A DNA stretch of 22,058 nucleotides from Geodermatophilaceae bacterium (GTDB lineage Bacteria; Actinomycetota; Actinomycetes; Mycobacteriales; Geodermatophilaceae): NCBI GenBank assembly GCA_013811975.1, contig JACCUF010000154.1, positions 1-22,058 on the forward strand, written 5' to 3'. The notes beneath the pieces were generated by a model that worked only from the letters and a program-made list of their open reading frames with translations, did no database searches and was not told the DNA's origin. Below are positions 1 to 7,860 of this stretch, in pieces. The position numbers were made by a program, and so were the translations under genes. Each line of letters opens with the position of its first letter. Position 1 is the first letter of the stretch.

Positions 1-207
1 GACCAGCGCCTGCCCGGCAACCTGTCCACCGAAGACTCGCTGGAGGGACACGTCCGGGCTGGTGCCCTCGTAGATGTCCTCGTCCACCGGCGTCAGGTCG
101 AGGAGGTCCACCAGGGAGTCAACCGCCACCTGTCCGGTGATCGGTCCTTGAGCTGGTGCCAGATCCCCCGGTGTGGACGAGGACAAGGGCTCGCTCCGGG
201 CCAACAT
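1..207 (-). CDS. tesB: Acyl-CoA thioesterase II, N-terminal part (runs off the left edge)
   Basis: This is the first 69 codons of a TesB-type acyl-CoA thioesterase, which hydrolyses fatty acyl-CoA to free acid and CoA in the cytoplasm. The reading frame continues past base 1. The stretch VDSLVDLLDLTPVDEDIYEG followed by RVFGGQVAGQALV matches the start of the first hotdog domain, where RVFGGQVAGQAL is strongly conserved. I chose the ATG at 207-205 because it shares a base with the pyk stop codon (TGATG on the minus strand), a common coupling arrangement. This start gives about 26 residues of Ser/Pro-rich leader before the conserved part; a GTG at 129 is the alternative. Position directly after pyk matches other actinobacteria. 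The family is fairly sure, the start less so. Confidence 0.8.
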   Translation of the reverse strand, partial: MLARSEPLSSSTPGDLAPAQGPITGQVAVDSLVDLLDLTPVDEDIYEGTSPDVSLQRVFGGQVAGQALV

Positions 208-1625
208 CAGTACTCTTCGCCGACCCGATGCAACCGAATGAGGTTCGTCGAACCCGGGACGTTGGGCGGCGAGCCGGCGACGATCACCACGAGATCACCC
301 CGCATCAGCCGACCGCTTTCCATCAGTGCCTTGTCCAACTCCACCACCATCTCGTCGGTATGTCGCACCGACGGCACCAGGAAGGTCTCCACCCCCCAGG
401 TGAGAGCAAGTTGACTGCGGACCCGCGGCTCCGGGGTGAAGGCGAGCAACGCGAGCGGGGTGTGCAGCCGGGCAAGCCGACGGACGGTGTCACCGGACTG
501 GGTGAATGCCGCCAAGGCTTTCGCGCCGGTCAATTCACCGACGTCCTTGGCCGCCCTGGTCAGCACACCCCCGGTGGTTCGTGGAGCGGCCAAGAGCGAC
601 GGTACGGCGGTGCTATCGCTCTCGACCGAGTCGATGATCCGCGCCATTGTCGCCACCGCGAGAACCGGATGACGCCCGACGCCGGTCTCACCGGAGAGCA
701 TCAGCGCGTCGGCTCCGTCCAGGACGGCGTTAGCAACGTCGGAGGCCTCTGCACGGGTCGGCCTGCTCGCGGTCAGCATCGATTCGAGCATCTGGGTCGC
801 GACGATGACGGGCTTGGCGTTCTCTCGGGCGATCTGAATCGCTCGCTTCTGCACCATCGGAACCTGCTCCAGAGGCAGTTCCACGCCAAGATCCCCGCGA
901 GCCACCATGAGGGCATCGAAGGCACGCGTGATCTCGCGCAGCCGTCCTACAGCCTGGGGTTTTTCGATCTTCGCGATCACGGGGACCTTGACCCCGACGT
1001 CCTCCATGATCGCGCGGACGGGATCTACATCGGCCGGGTCACGGACGAAGGACAACGCCACGAAGTCCACCGACAACCCGAGGGCGAAGCGCAGGTCCGC
1101 GGCGTCCTTGTCCGATAGCGACTGGGTGCTCAGCGAACTGTTCGGCAGCGACAGCCCCTTGTTGTCACTGACTTCGCCGCCCTCGACCACGAAGCAGCGC
1201 ACGTCATTACCGGTGACGTCGATGATCTTCAGAGACAGTTTGCCGTCATCGACGAGCATGGCCTCGCCGATGGCCACCTCGGCGGCCAGCCTCGGATAGG
1301 TCGTGCCTACCCGCTCGGCGGTGCCCAGCGGCAACGGATCATTGGTGATCACCACCTCCGCGCCGGCCGGCCAGTCGGCGCGGCCGCCCTCGAACCGACC
1401 GAGCCGGATCTTGGGCCCCTGCAGGTCGGCCAAGACGCCGACCGCGCGGCCGGTCCGATCTGAGGCTCGTCGCACATTGTCATACGCAGCCTGGTGATCC
1501 GTGTGACCGCCGTGGCTGAAGTTCAGCCGGGCAACGTCCATCCCCGCCTCGACGAGGGCCTGAACCCGTTCCGGACTGGCCGTTGCCGGCCCAATGGTGC
1601 AAACGATCTTGGCCCGACGTGACAT
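207..1625 (-). CDS. pyk: Pyruvate kinase
   Basis: The 472-residue product transfers phosphate from phosphoenolpyruvate to ADP, the last step of glycolysis. Visible family motifs are the N-terminal RLNFSHG (33-39), LQGPKIR (68-74), the active-site signature IAKIEKPQAV (217-226) with catalytic Lys219 and metal-ligand Glu221, MVARGDLGVE (240-249), and SRPTRAEASDVANAVLDG (287-304). The C-terminal domain runs from about residue 350 and ends with GSPPNVPGSTNLIRLH. Length is normal for bacterial enzymes. The ATG at 1625 sits right before the first beta strand (KIVCTIGP), so no longer start is expected. No Shine-Dalgarno sequence is seen in front of it, but a TAGGCT box lies 7 bases upstream, so the mRNA could be leaderless. 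The gene follows gltD by 63 bases and its stop overlaps the tesB start. Confidence 0.97.
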   Translation of the reverse strand: MSRRAKIVCTIGPATASPERVQALVEAGMDVARLNFSHGGHTDHQAAYDNVRRASDRTGRAVGVLADLQGPKIRLGRFEGGRADWPAGAEVVITNDPLPLGTAERVGTTYPRLAAEVAIGEAMLVDDGKLSLKIIDVTGNDVRCFVVEGGEVSDNKGLSLPNSSLSTQSLSDKDAADLRFALGLSVDFVALSFVRDPADVDPVRAIMEDVGVKVPVIAKIEKPQAVGRLREITRAFDALMVARGDLGVELPLEQVPMVQKRAIQIARENAKPVIVATQMLESMLTASRPTRAEASDVANAVLDGADALMLSGETGVGRHPVLAVATMARIIDSVESDSTAVPSLLAAPRTTGGVLTRAAKDVGELTGAKALAAFTQSGDTVRRLARLHTPLALLAFTPEPRVRSQLALTWGVETFLVPSVRHTDEMVVELDKALMESGRLMRGDLVVIVAGSPPNVPGSTNLIRLHRVGEEY

Positions 1626-1632
1626 ACCGAGG

Positions 1633-1638
1633 AGCCTA
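1633..1638 (-). promoter_or_regulatory. Candidate -10 box of a leaderless pyk promoter
   Basis: On the minus strand TAGGCT fits the actinobacterial -10 pattern TANNNT and ends 7 bases before the pyk ATG. Transcription would then start at or next to the A of the start codon. The absence of a Shine-Dalgarno sequence supports this reading. No convincing -35 hexamer is visible, so this remains inference. Confidence 0.35.
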
Positions 1639-1666
1639 GGGGCGGCGGCGGTCGATCACCGCGACC

Positions 1667-1694
1667 CCATCATCAACCGGCACCATCATCAACC
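1667..1694. repeat. 12-base direct repeat across the gltD stop codon
   Basis: The plus-strand word CCATCATCAACC occurs at 1667-1678 and again at 1683-1694, 16 bases apart. The second copy includes the gltD stop; on the minus strand gltD ends with two consecutive TGA codons. It looks like a small local duplication in the gltD-pyk spacer, with no assigned function. Confidence 0.6.
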
Positions 1695-3149
1695 CAGCGC
1701 CATCGTGGTGGGCGAAACAGGCCTGGGCAGGATCGACTGACCGGTGAGGAAGCCGTCGACAGCCGCTGCGGCCGCACGGCCCTCGGCGATCGCCCAGACG
1801 ATCAGGGACTGACCGCGTCCGGCGTCACCCGCGACGAAGACACCGGGCAGGGTGGACTGCCAGTTCCCGTCTCGGACCACGTTCCCCCGACCATCGATGT
1901 CCACCCCCAGCTCCTCGATCAGACCGACCCGCTGCACACCCGTGAAGCCCATCGCAAGCAGGACAAGATCGGTGCGGATCTCCCGGGACGTGCCCTGCAC
2001 GGGTGTGAATCGCCCGCCCTCCATCGCTACTTCGTGCAGGACCAGCGCGCGGACCCGTCCGTCCCCGTCGGCGAGAAACCGTTCGGTCTCGACGGCGAAA
2101 GTGCGCTCGCCGCCTTCCTCGTGCGCGCTGGTGGTTCGTAGGATCAGCGGCCAGGTCGGCCACGGGTTGGTCTGGGCTCGGGCCTCGGGTGGCGACGGCA
2201 TGATCTCGAGTTGGGTGACCGAGTCCGCCCCTTGACGGTGCGCGGTGCCCAAGCAGTCCGCACCGGTGTCTCCGCCGCCGATGATCACGACGTGTCGTCC
2301 CGCGGCGCTGATCGGCGACTCGCTCGCGTCGCCGTTGACGACACAGTTCGCCAGCGGCAAATAGTCCATCGCCAGCTGGATCCCCTCGTATTCGCGCCCG
2401 GGGATCAGCAGATCGCGCGCCACAGTGGCACCACCGGCGAGCACCACGGCGTCGTAGCCGGCGCGGAGGTGCTCCACGGACAGATCCACTCCCACGTCGC
2501 AACTCACGACGAACCGGGTTCCCTCGCCGCGCATCTGGTCCAGGCGACGATCCAAGTGCCGCTTTTCCATCTTGAACTCCGGGATGCCGTATCGCAGTAG
2601 CCCGCCGACCCGATCTGCTCGCTCGAAGACGGTGACTTGATGGCCGGCGCGAGTCAATTGCTGTGCTGCGGCCAGTCCGGACGGGCCGGACCCGACGACG
2701 GCAACGCTCTTGCCGCTGACGATCTCGGGCGGTTGCGGACTGACCCAACCCTCCTTGAATGCCCGGTCGATGATCTCCACCTCGACCTGCTTGATGGTCA
2801 CGGCGTCGTCGCTGATGTTCAGAACGCAGGCACCCTCGCACGGTGCCGGGCACAGCCGGCCGGTGAACTCTGGAAAGTTGTTGGTCGCATGCAGCCGCTC
2901 GATGGCCTCCCGCCAGTCGTCACGGCGGACCAGGTCGTTCCACTCCGGAATGAGGTTGCCCAACGGGCAGCCATGGTGGCAGAAGGGGATGCCGCAATCC
3001 ATGCATCGAGCGGCCTGCGTCCGTACCTCGTCGGGCCCGAAGGCGTCCTTGCCTTGGTAGACCTCGCGCCAGTCCTGCAGCCGCAACTCCACAGGACGAC
3101 GCGGTGGCAGGGCTCGGTCATGTTTGAGGAAGCCGGACGGGTCAGCCAC
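1689..3149 (-). CDS. gltD: Glutamate synthase (NADPH), small subunit
   Basis: The 486-residue beta subunit passes electrons from NADPH through FAD and iron-sulfur centres to the large subunit, which makes two glutamates from glutamine and 2-oxoglutarate. The N-terminal ferredoxin-like part carries CMDCGIPFCHHGC (Cys49, 52, 57, 61) and CPAPCEGAC (Cys100, 104, 108), the ligands for [4Fe-4S] clusters. The FAD Rossmann motif is VVGSGPSG (151-158), the NADPH motif is IIGGGDTG (289-296), and the closing FAD motif is GVFVAGDAGRGQS (436-448). The start is a GTG at 3149. It is preceded 6 bases upstream by a perfect GGAGG inside the end of gltB, and it overlaps the gltB stop by 8 bases, so the two subunits are made together. 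Length is typical. Confidence 0.97.
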   Translation of the reverse strand: MADPSGFLKHDRALPPRRPVELRLQDWREVYQGKDAFGPDEVRTQAARCMDCGIPFCHHGCPLGNLIPEWNDLVRRDDWREAIERLHATNNFPEFTGRLCPAPCEGACVLNISDDAVTIKQVEVEIIDRAFKEGWVSPQPPEIVSGKSVAVVGSGPSGLAAAQQLTRAGHQVTVFERADRVGGLLRYGIPEFKMEKRHLDRRLDQMRGEGTRFVVSCDVGVDLSVEHLRAGYDAVVLAGGATVARDLLIPGREYEGIQLAMDYLPLANCVVNGDASESPISAAGRHVVIIGGGDTGADCLGTAHRQGADSVTQLEIMPSPPEARAQTNPWPTWPLILRTTSAHEEGGERTFAVETERFLADGDGRVRALVLHEVAMEGGRFTPVQGTSREIRTDLVLLAMGFTGVQRVGLIEELGVDIDGRGNVVRDGNWQSTLPGVFVAGDAGRGQSLIVWAIAEGRAAAAAVDGFLTGQSILPRPVSPTTMALG

Positions 3150-6100
3150 CAGCGGCCTCCATCACGGCGGTGTCGACGTCACGGCCGGCAGCCTCCGCGA
3201 TCCGCGATGCCTCGAGGACGCGCTTGTAGTCCAGCGGCATGATCTTGGAGAAAGCCTCCACCCGACGGGGCCAGTCGGACAGCAAGCCCGCGGCGATCGC
3301 CGAGCCGGTCAGCTCAGCATGCTTGGCTACCGTGTCTGCCAACCACTTCCGGTCCTCGTCGGTCAGTTCCTCGATGGCGACCATGTCGGGATTCACCCGC
3401 TGCCGGGCGAGATCGAGTACGTAGGCGCTGCCGCCGGACATGCCGGCGGCGAGGTTGCGCCCGACCGGACCGAGGATGACCACCCGGCCGCCGGTCATGT
3501 ACTCACATGCGTGGTCACCAACGCCCTCGACGACGGCCATCGCACCGGAGTTGCGGACACAGAAGCGCTCGCCGACGAGCCCGCGGATAAACACCTCGCC
3601 CGAGGTCGCGCCATAGGCAATGACGTTGCCGGCCACCACATTCGCCTCCGCCAAGAACGGCGCGGCAGGATCGGGACGCAGGACGATGCGACCGCCGGAC
3701 AAGCCCTTGGCCAGGTAGTCGTTGGCGTCTCCGACAAGACGTAGGGTGATCCCGTGCGGGATGAAGGCACCGAATGACTGTCCGGCCGAGCCTGTGAACG
3801 TCAGGTCGATTGTGTTGTCTGGCAAGCCTTGTGCGCCAAACCGCTTGGTGACCAGCGAACCGAGCATGGTGCCGACGGTGCGGTTGACGTTCCGGACCGG
3901 GAGCTCCAGCTTGACCGGCTGGCCATCGAGCAGCGCGCCTTCGCACAGCTGGATCAGGGTGTTGTCCAGCGCCCGGTCCAACCCGTGGTCCTGGCCACGA
4001 ATCCGCCGACGTGGCGAACCCGGCGGAAGTTCGGGCACGGCCAGCAGCGGTGCGAGATCCAGGCCATCGGTCTTCCAGTGCGCCAACGCGTCCCGGGTGT
4101 CGAGCAATTCGGCGTGCCCGACGGCCTCGTCGATCGAGCGGAAGCCCAACTCCGCAAGGTACTCACGGACCTGCTCAGCCAGGTAGGTGAAGAAGGTGAC
4201 GACGAATTCGGGCTGGCCGGTGAACCGCTTGCGTAGCTCCGGGTTCTGCGTGGCCACCCCCACCGGGCAGGTGTCGAGGTGGCAGACCCGCATCATCACG
4301 CAGCCGGCAACGACGAGCGGCGCGGTGGCGAAGCCGAACTCCTCGGCGCCGAGTAGTGCGGCGATGACGACGTCGCGACCGGTCTTGAGCTGCCCATCGC
4401 ACTGTACGACGATCCGATCGCGAAGACCGTTGAGCAGCAACGTCTGTTGGGTCTCAGCCAGGCCGAGCTCCCATGGGGCACCGGCATGCTTCAGTGAGGT
4501 GAGGGGTGCGGCCCCGGTGCCCCCGTCGTGACCCGAGATCAGAACCACATCAGCATGCGCCTTGCTCACTCCGGCGGCGACGGTGCCGACGCCGATCTCG
4601 GAGACGAGTTTGACGTGCACGCGCGCGTCGGTGTTGGAGTTCTTCAGGTCGTGGATCAGCTGCGCCAGATCTTCGATGGAATAGATGTCGTGGTGTGGCG
4701 GTGGGGAGATCAAGCCCACACCGGGAGTCGAATGCCGGGTGCGTGCGATCCATGGGTAGACCTTGGAGCCGGGTAGCTGCCCGCCCTCGCCCGGCTTGGC
4801 GCCTTGCGCCATCTTGATCTGCAGGTCGTCTGCGTTGACCAGGTATTCGCTGGTCACCCCGAAGCGTCCGCTGGCAACCTGCTTGACCGCGCTTCGACGC
4901 AGGTCTCCGTTGGCGTCGGGGGTGAACCGGTCGGCATCCTCGCCGCCCTCGCCGGTGTTGGACTTCCCGCCCAACCGGTTCATGGCGATGGCCAGGGTCT
5001 GGTGGGCTTCAGCCGAGATCGAGCCGTAGCTCATCGCGCCGGTGGAGAACCGGCGGACGATGTCCGAGACTCCCTCGACCTCCTCGAGCGGTACGGCCGC
5101 CCGTACGCCGGTACGCAGCGTGAAGAGCCCGCGCAGCGTCCCGGCCTTCGCCGACAGTTTGTCGACAGCGTCGGTGTAGCGCCCGAAAACCTCGTACTGC
5201 CGGGAGCGGGTCGCGTGTTGGAGCAGAAAAACGGTCTCCGGGTTGAACAGGTGTACTTCCCCCTCCCGGCGCCACTGGTATTCCCCCCCGATGGTCAGCC
5301 GGCGATGTGCCCGGTCGGTCGGGTTGTCCGGGTAGGCCCTGCGGTGGCGCATTCGCACCTCTTCGGCCAACACGTCCAGGCCCACTCCACCCAGGGTCGA
5401 CGTGGTCCCGGTGAAGTACCGGTCAACCAGGTCCTGGGACAGCCCGATCGCCTCGAAGATCTGGGCCATCGTGTATGAGCCGACGGTGGAGATACCCATC
5501 TTGGACATCACCTTCAGCACGCCCTTGCCCAGTGCCTTGAGGTAGTTGGCCACGGCCACGCCCGGCTCGACCCCGACGATCGTGCCGTCGGCGATCATGT
5601 CCTCGACGGTCTCGAAGGCAAGGTAGGGATTGACTGCAGCGGCGCCGTAGCCGAGCAGGAGCGCGACATGATGCACCTCGCGACAGTCCCCGGACTCTAC
5701 GATCAAACCGACCTGCATCCGGGTCTTGGCCCGGATCAGGTGGTGATGGACCGCAGAGGTGAGCAGCAGTGAGGGGATCGGCGCACTGCGCTCGTCGCAG
5801 TCCCGGTCGGAGAGCACGATCACCCGGGCGCCCTCGTCGATCGCCCGCGAGACCTGGGCGCACACGTCGTCGAGCGCAGTGCGCAGCGCCGGGCCGACGC
5901 TGTCGGCTTCGGCGCTGTCGATGGCCCCGCCGCTGATGTCAAAGTGGCCGAAGATTCGGACCGCGGCGAAGCCGGGCAGATTCCCGTCGTCGTTGATGTG
6001 CAGGATCTTGGCGAGCTCGTCGTTGTCGATCACCGGGAACGGCACGACGATCTTGCGGCTGGCCGCGGCCGTGGGTTCGAGCAGGTTCTGCTCAGGTCCC

Positions 6101-7728
6101 AGCGCCCGGGATAGGCAGGTGACCAGCTCCTCCCGGATCGCGTCCAGGGGTGGGTTGGTCACCTGTGCGAAGAGCTGGGTGAAGTAGTCATAGATCAGCC
6201 GGGACCGGGCCGAGAGCACCGCGATCGGGGTATCGGTGCCCATCGACCCGATCGGCTCGGCACCCGAGGTGGCCATCGGCGCGAGCAGGATACGCAGCTC
6301 CTCTTCGGTGTAGCCGAACAGCAGTTGGCGGCGCAGCACCGATTCGTGGCTCGACACGACGTGGTCTCTGGCCGGCAGCGACGACAGGCGCATCAACCCG
6401 GCGTGCACCCACTCGTCGTAGGGATGTTCGGCCGCCAGTGCAGCCTTGACCTCGTCGTCCTCGACGATCCGCCCACGCTCGGTGTCGACGAGAAACATCC
6501 GGCCCGGCTGTAGCCGGCCCTTGGCCACGACCTGGTCCGGAGCGATGTTAAGGACGCCGACCTCACTGGCCAGGACCACCAGACCGTCCTTGGTGGCCCA
6601 CCACCGACCGGGGCGAAGGCCGTTACGGTCCAGGACCGCACCGATGACCGTGCCGTCGGTGAAGGCCACGCAGGCCGGGCCGTCCCAGGGCTCCATGACC
6701 GTGGCATGGAACTGGTAGAACGCCCGGCGCTGCGCGTCCATCTCGTCGTGGTTCTCCCACGCCTCGGGGATCATCATGAGGACCGCGTGCGGGAGGCTGC
6801 GACCACCCAGGTGCAGCAGTTCCAGGACCTCGTCGAAGGTGGCCGAGTCGCTGTAGTCAGGCGTGCAGATCGGGAAGATCCGCTCGAGATCGCCCGGGAT
6901 CAGGTCACTGGCCAGCTGTGCCTCGCGGGCGTGCATCCGGTTGCGGTTGCCCTTGATCGTGTTGATCTCGCCGTTGTGGGCGATGTAGCGGTACGGGTGG
7001 GCCAGCGGCCACGACGGGAACGTGTTGGTCGAGAACCGGCTGTGCACCATGGCCAGGGCGGACTCGTACCGTTGATCGCACAGATCCGGGAAGAACAACT
7101 TCAGCTGATTGGTGGTCAGCATCCCCTTGTAGGTGATGGTCCGCGCCGACAGCGACGCGAAGTAGGTCTCGTGGCCCAGCCCGGCGGCCTCCCGCTCGAT
7201 CCGCTTGCGCAGAACGTAGGCGCGGCGCTCCAGATCGAGCAGATCCAGTCTGGCCTCGGCCGCCCCGACGACCAGTTGAGTGAAGTACGGCATGCAACCG
7301 CGTGCCGTGGGACCAACGTCGGCCCCGACCGGATCGACGGGCAGGCCACGCCATCCCGCGACCCGCAAACCCTCCTCGCCTGCCAGGTCGGCCACCAGGT
7401 CGATGACCTTGCGGCGCCCGGACTCCTCGCGCGGCAGAAACGCGATTCCGACGGCGTACTCGCCGGCCGGCGGCAGGTCGAAGTCCACTGTCTCGCGCAA
7501 CAGTCGATCCGGGATCTGGGTCAGGATGCCGGCCCCATCACCGGAGGTCGGTTCGGATCCCGCCGCTCCTCGGTGCTGGAGATTGGCCAATGCGGTGAGA
7601 CCGGCGTCCACGATCCGACGCGAGGGGACACCGTGGGTGTCGACCACGAAGGCGACCCCGCAGGCATCGTGCTCATTGGCCGGGTCGTACAGGCCTTGCC
7701 GGGCCGGGAGAGTGGAGAAAGGTCGCAC
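3142..7728 (-). CDS. gltB: Glutamate synthase (NADPH), large subunit
   Basis: This 1528-residue alpha subunit hydrolyses glutamine and adds the ammonia to 2-oxoglutarate. The order is: a short propeptide ending at HDA; the nucleophile Cys23 that opens the class II amidotransferase domain (CGVAFV, HSRFSTNTFPSWPLAHP, HNGEINTIKGNRN); a central domain; the FMN-binding synthase domain with GAMSYGSISAEAHQ near residue 897; the 3Fe-4S ligands Cys1143, Cys1149 and Cys1154 in CVMMRVCHLDTC; and the C-terminal GXGXG helix domain. Two GTG codons lie close together at 7734 and 7728. I prefer 7728 because GGGAG is 7 bases upstream of it, against 1 base for 7734. The 126-base gap after lgt holds a candidate leader peptide and hairpins. 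The stop overlaps the gltD start. Confidence 0.97.
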   Translation of the reverse strand: MRPFSTLPARQGLYDPANEHDACGVAFVVDTHGVPSRRIVDAGLTALANLQHRGAAGSEPTSGDGAGILTQIPDRLLRETVDFDLPPAGEYAVGIAFLPREESGRRKVIDLVADLAGEEGLRVAGWRGLPVDPVGADVGPTARGCMPYFTQLVVGAAEARLDLLDLERRAYVLRKRIEREAAGLGHETYFASLSARTITYKGMLTTNQLKLFFPDLCDQRYESALAMVHSRFSTNTFPSWPLAHPYRYIAHNGEINTIKGNRNRMHAREAQLASDLIPGDLERIFPICTPDYSDSATFDEVLELLHLGGRSLPHAVLMMIPEAWENHDEMDAQRRAFYQFHATVMEPWDGPACVAFTDGTVIGAVLDRNGLRPGRWWATKDGLVVLASEVGVLNIAPDQVVAKGRLQPGRMFLVDTERGRIVEDDEVKAALAAEHPYDEWVHAGLMRLSSLPARDHVVSSHESVLRRQLLFGYTEEELRILLAPMATSGAEPIGSMGTDTPIAVLSARSRLIYDYFTQLFAQVTNPPLDAIREELVTCLSRALGPEQNLLEPTAAASRKIVVPFPVIDNDELAKILHINDDGNLPGFAAVRIFGHFDISGGAIDSAEADSVGPALRTALDDVCAQVSRAIDEGARVIVLSDRDCDERSAPIPSLLLTSAVHHHLIRAKTRMQVGLIVESGDCREVHHVALLLGYGAAAVNPYLAFETVEDMIADGTIVGVEPGVAVANYLKALGKGVLKVMSKMGISTVGSYTMAQIFEAIGLSQDLVDRYFTGTTSTLGGVGLDVLAEEVRMRHRRAYPDNPTDRAHRRLTIGGEYQWRREGEVHLFNPETVFLLQHATRSRQYEVFGRYTDAVDKLSAKAGTLRGLFTLRTGVRAAVPLEEVEGVSDIVRRFSTGAMSYGSISAEAHQTLAIAMNRLGGKSNTGEGGEDADRFTPDANGDLRRSAVKQVASGRFGVTSEYLVNADDLQIKMAQGAKPGEGGQLPGSKVYPWIARTRHSTPGVGLISPPPHHDIYSIEDLAQLIHDLKNSNTDARVHVKLVSEIGVGTVAAGVSKAHADVVLISGHDGGTGAAPLTSLKHAGAPWELGLAETQQTLLLNGLRDRIVVQCDGQLKTGRDVVIAALLGAEEFGFATAPLVVAGCVMMRVCHLDTCPVGVATQNPELRKRFTGQPEFVVTFFTYLAEQVREYLAELGFRSIDEAVGHAELLDTRDALAHWKTDGLDLAPLLAVPELPPGSPRRRIRGQDHGLDRALDNTLIQLCEGALLDGQPVKLELPVRNVNRTVGTMLGSLVTKRFGAQGLPDNTIDLTFTGSAGQSFGAFIPHGITLRLVGDANDYLAKGLSGGRIVLRPDPAAPFLAEANVVAGNVIAYGATSGEVFIRGLVGERFCVRNSGAMAVVEGVGDHACEYMTGGRVVILGPVGRNLAAGMSGGSAYVLDLARQRVNPDMVAIEELTDEDRKWLADTVAKHAELTGSAIAAGLLSDWPRRVEAFSKIMPLDYKRVLEASRIAEAAGRDVDTAVMEAAGG

Positions 7729-7766
7729 GTGCACACTCCCGTCGTCTCAAATCACCCGGACCCTGG

Positions 7767-7780
7767 GGCAGCCAGCTGCC
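7767..7780. promoter_or_regulatory. Inverted repeat upstream of gltB
   Basis: GGCAGC and GCTGCC form a 6-base perfect dyad with a 2-base centre, 38 bases upstream of the preferred gltB start. In RNA the 2-base loop is too tight for all six pairs, so it may act as a protein-binding site rather than a hairpin. Flanking CCGGA and TCCGG (minus strand) could extend it into a larger interrupted stem. There is no U-tract, so it is not a standard terminator. Function unknown. Confidence 0.35.
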
Positions 7781-7798
7781 TTGGAGATCCGGTTCGGT

Positions 7799-7822
7799 GG
7801 TGGCCTGCTCTAGTCAGGCACC
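7799..7822 (-). promoter_or_regulatory. Leader hairpin in front of gltB with the uORF stop in its loop
   Basis: On the minus strand GGTGCCTG pairs with CAGGCCACC through 8 base pairs with one bulged C, closing a 7-base loop ACTAGAG. The TAG in the loop is the stop codon of the 12-codon leader ORF. A ribosome finishing that ORF would cover the hairpin. The geometry resembles leader-peptide control, but no U-tract or antiterminator is evident and the regulatory role is inferred. Confidence 0.35.
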
Positions 7823-7848
7823 ATCGGGACGTCGACGGCCCGAGTCAT
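7810..7848 (-). CDS. Candidate 12-codon leader peptide upstream of gltB
   Basis: The ORF reads MTRAVDVPMVPD and then TAG. It begins 12 bases after the lgt stop, with GAGAGGG just upstream of its ATG, a better ribosome-binding site than many genes in this window have. It ends 81 bases before the preferred gltB start. Its last codons form the 5' arm of a hairpin. The peptide has no run of Glu, Gln or other obvious regulatory residue, so I cannot name the signal. It may be a true upstream ORF coupling lgt to gltB, or chance. Confidence 0.3.
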   Translation of the reverse strand: MTRAVDVPMVPD

Positions 7849-7860
7849 GACCCTCTCACG

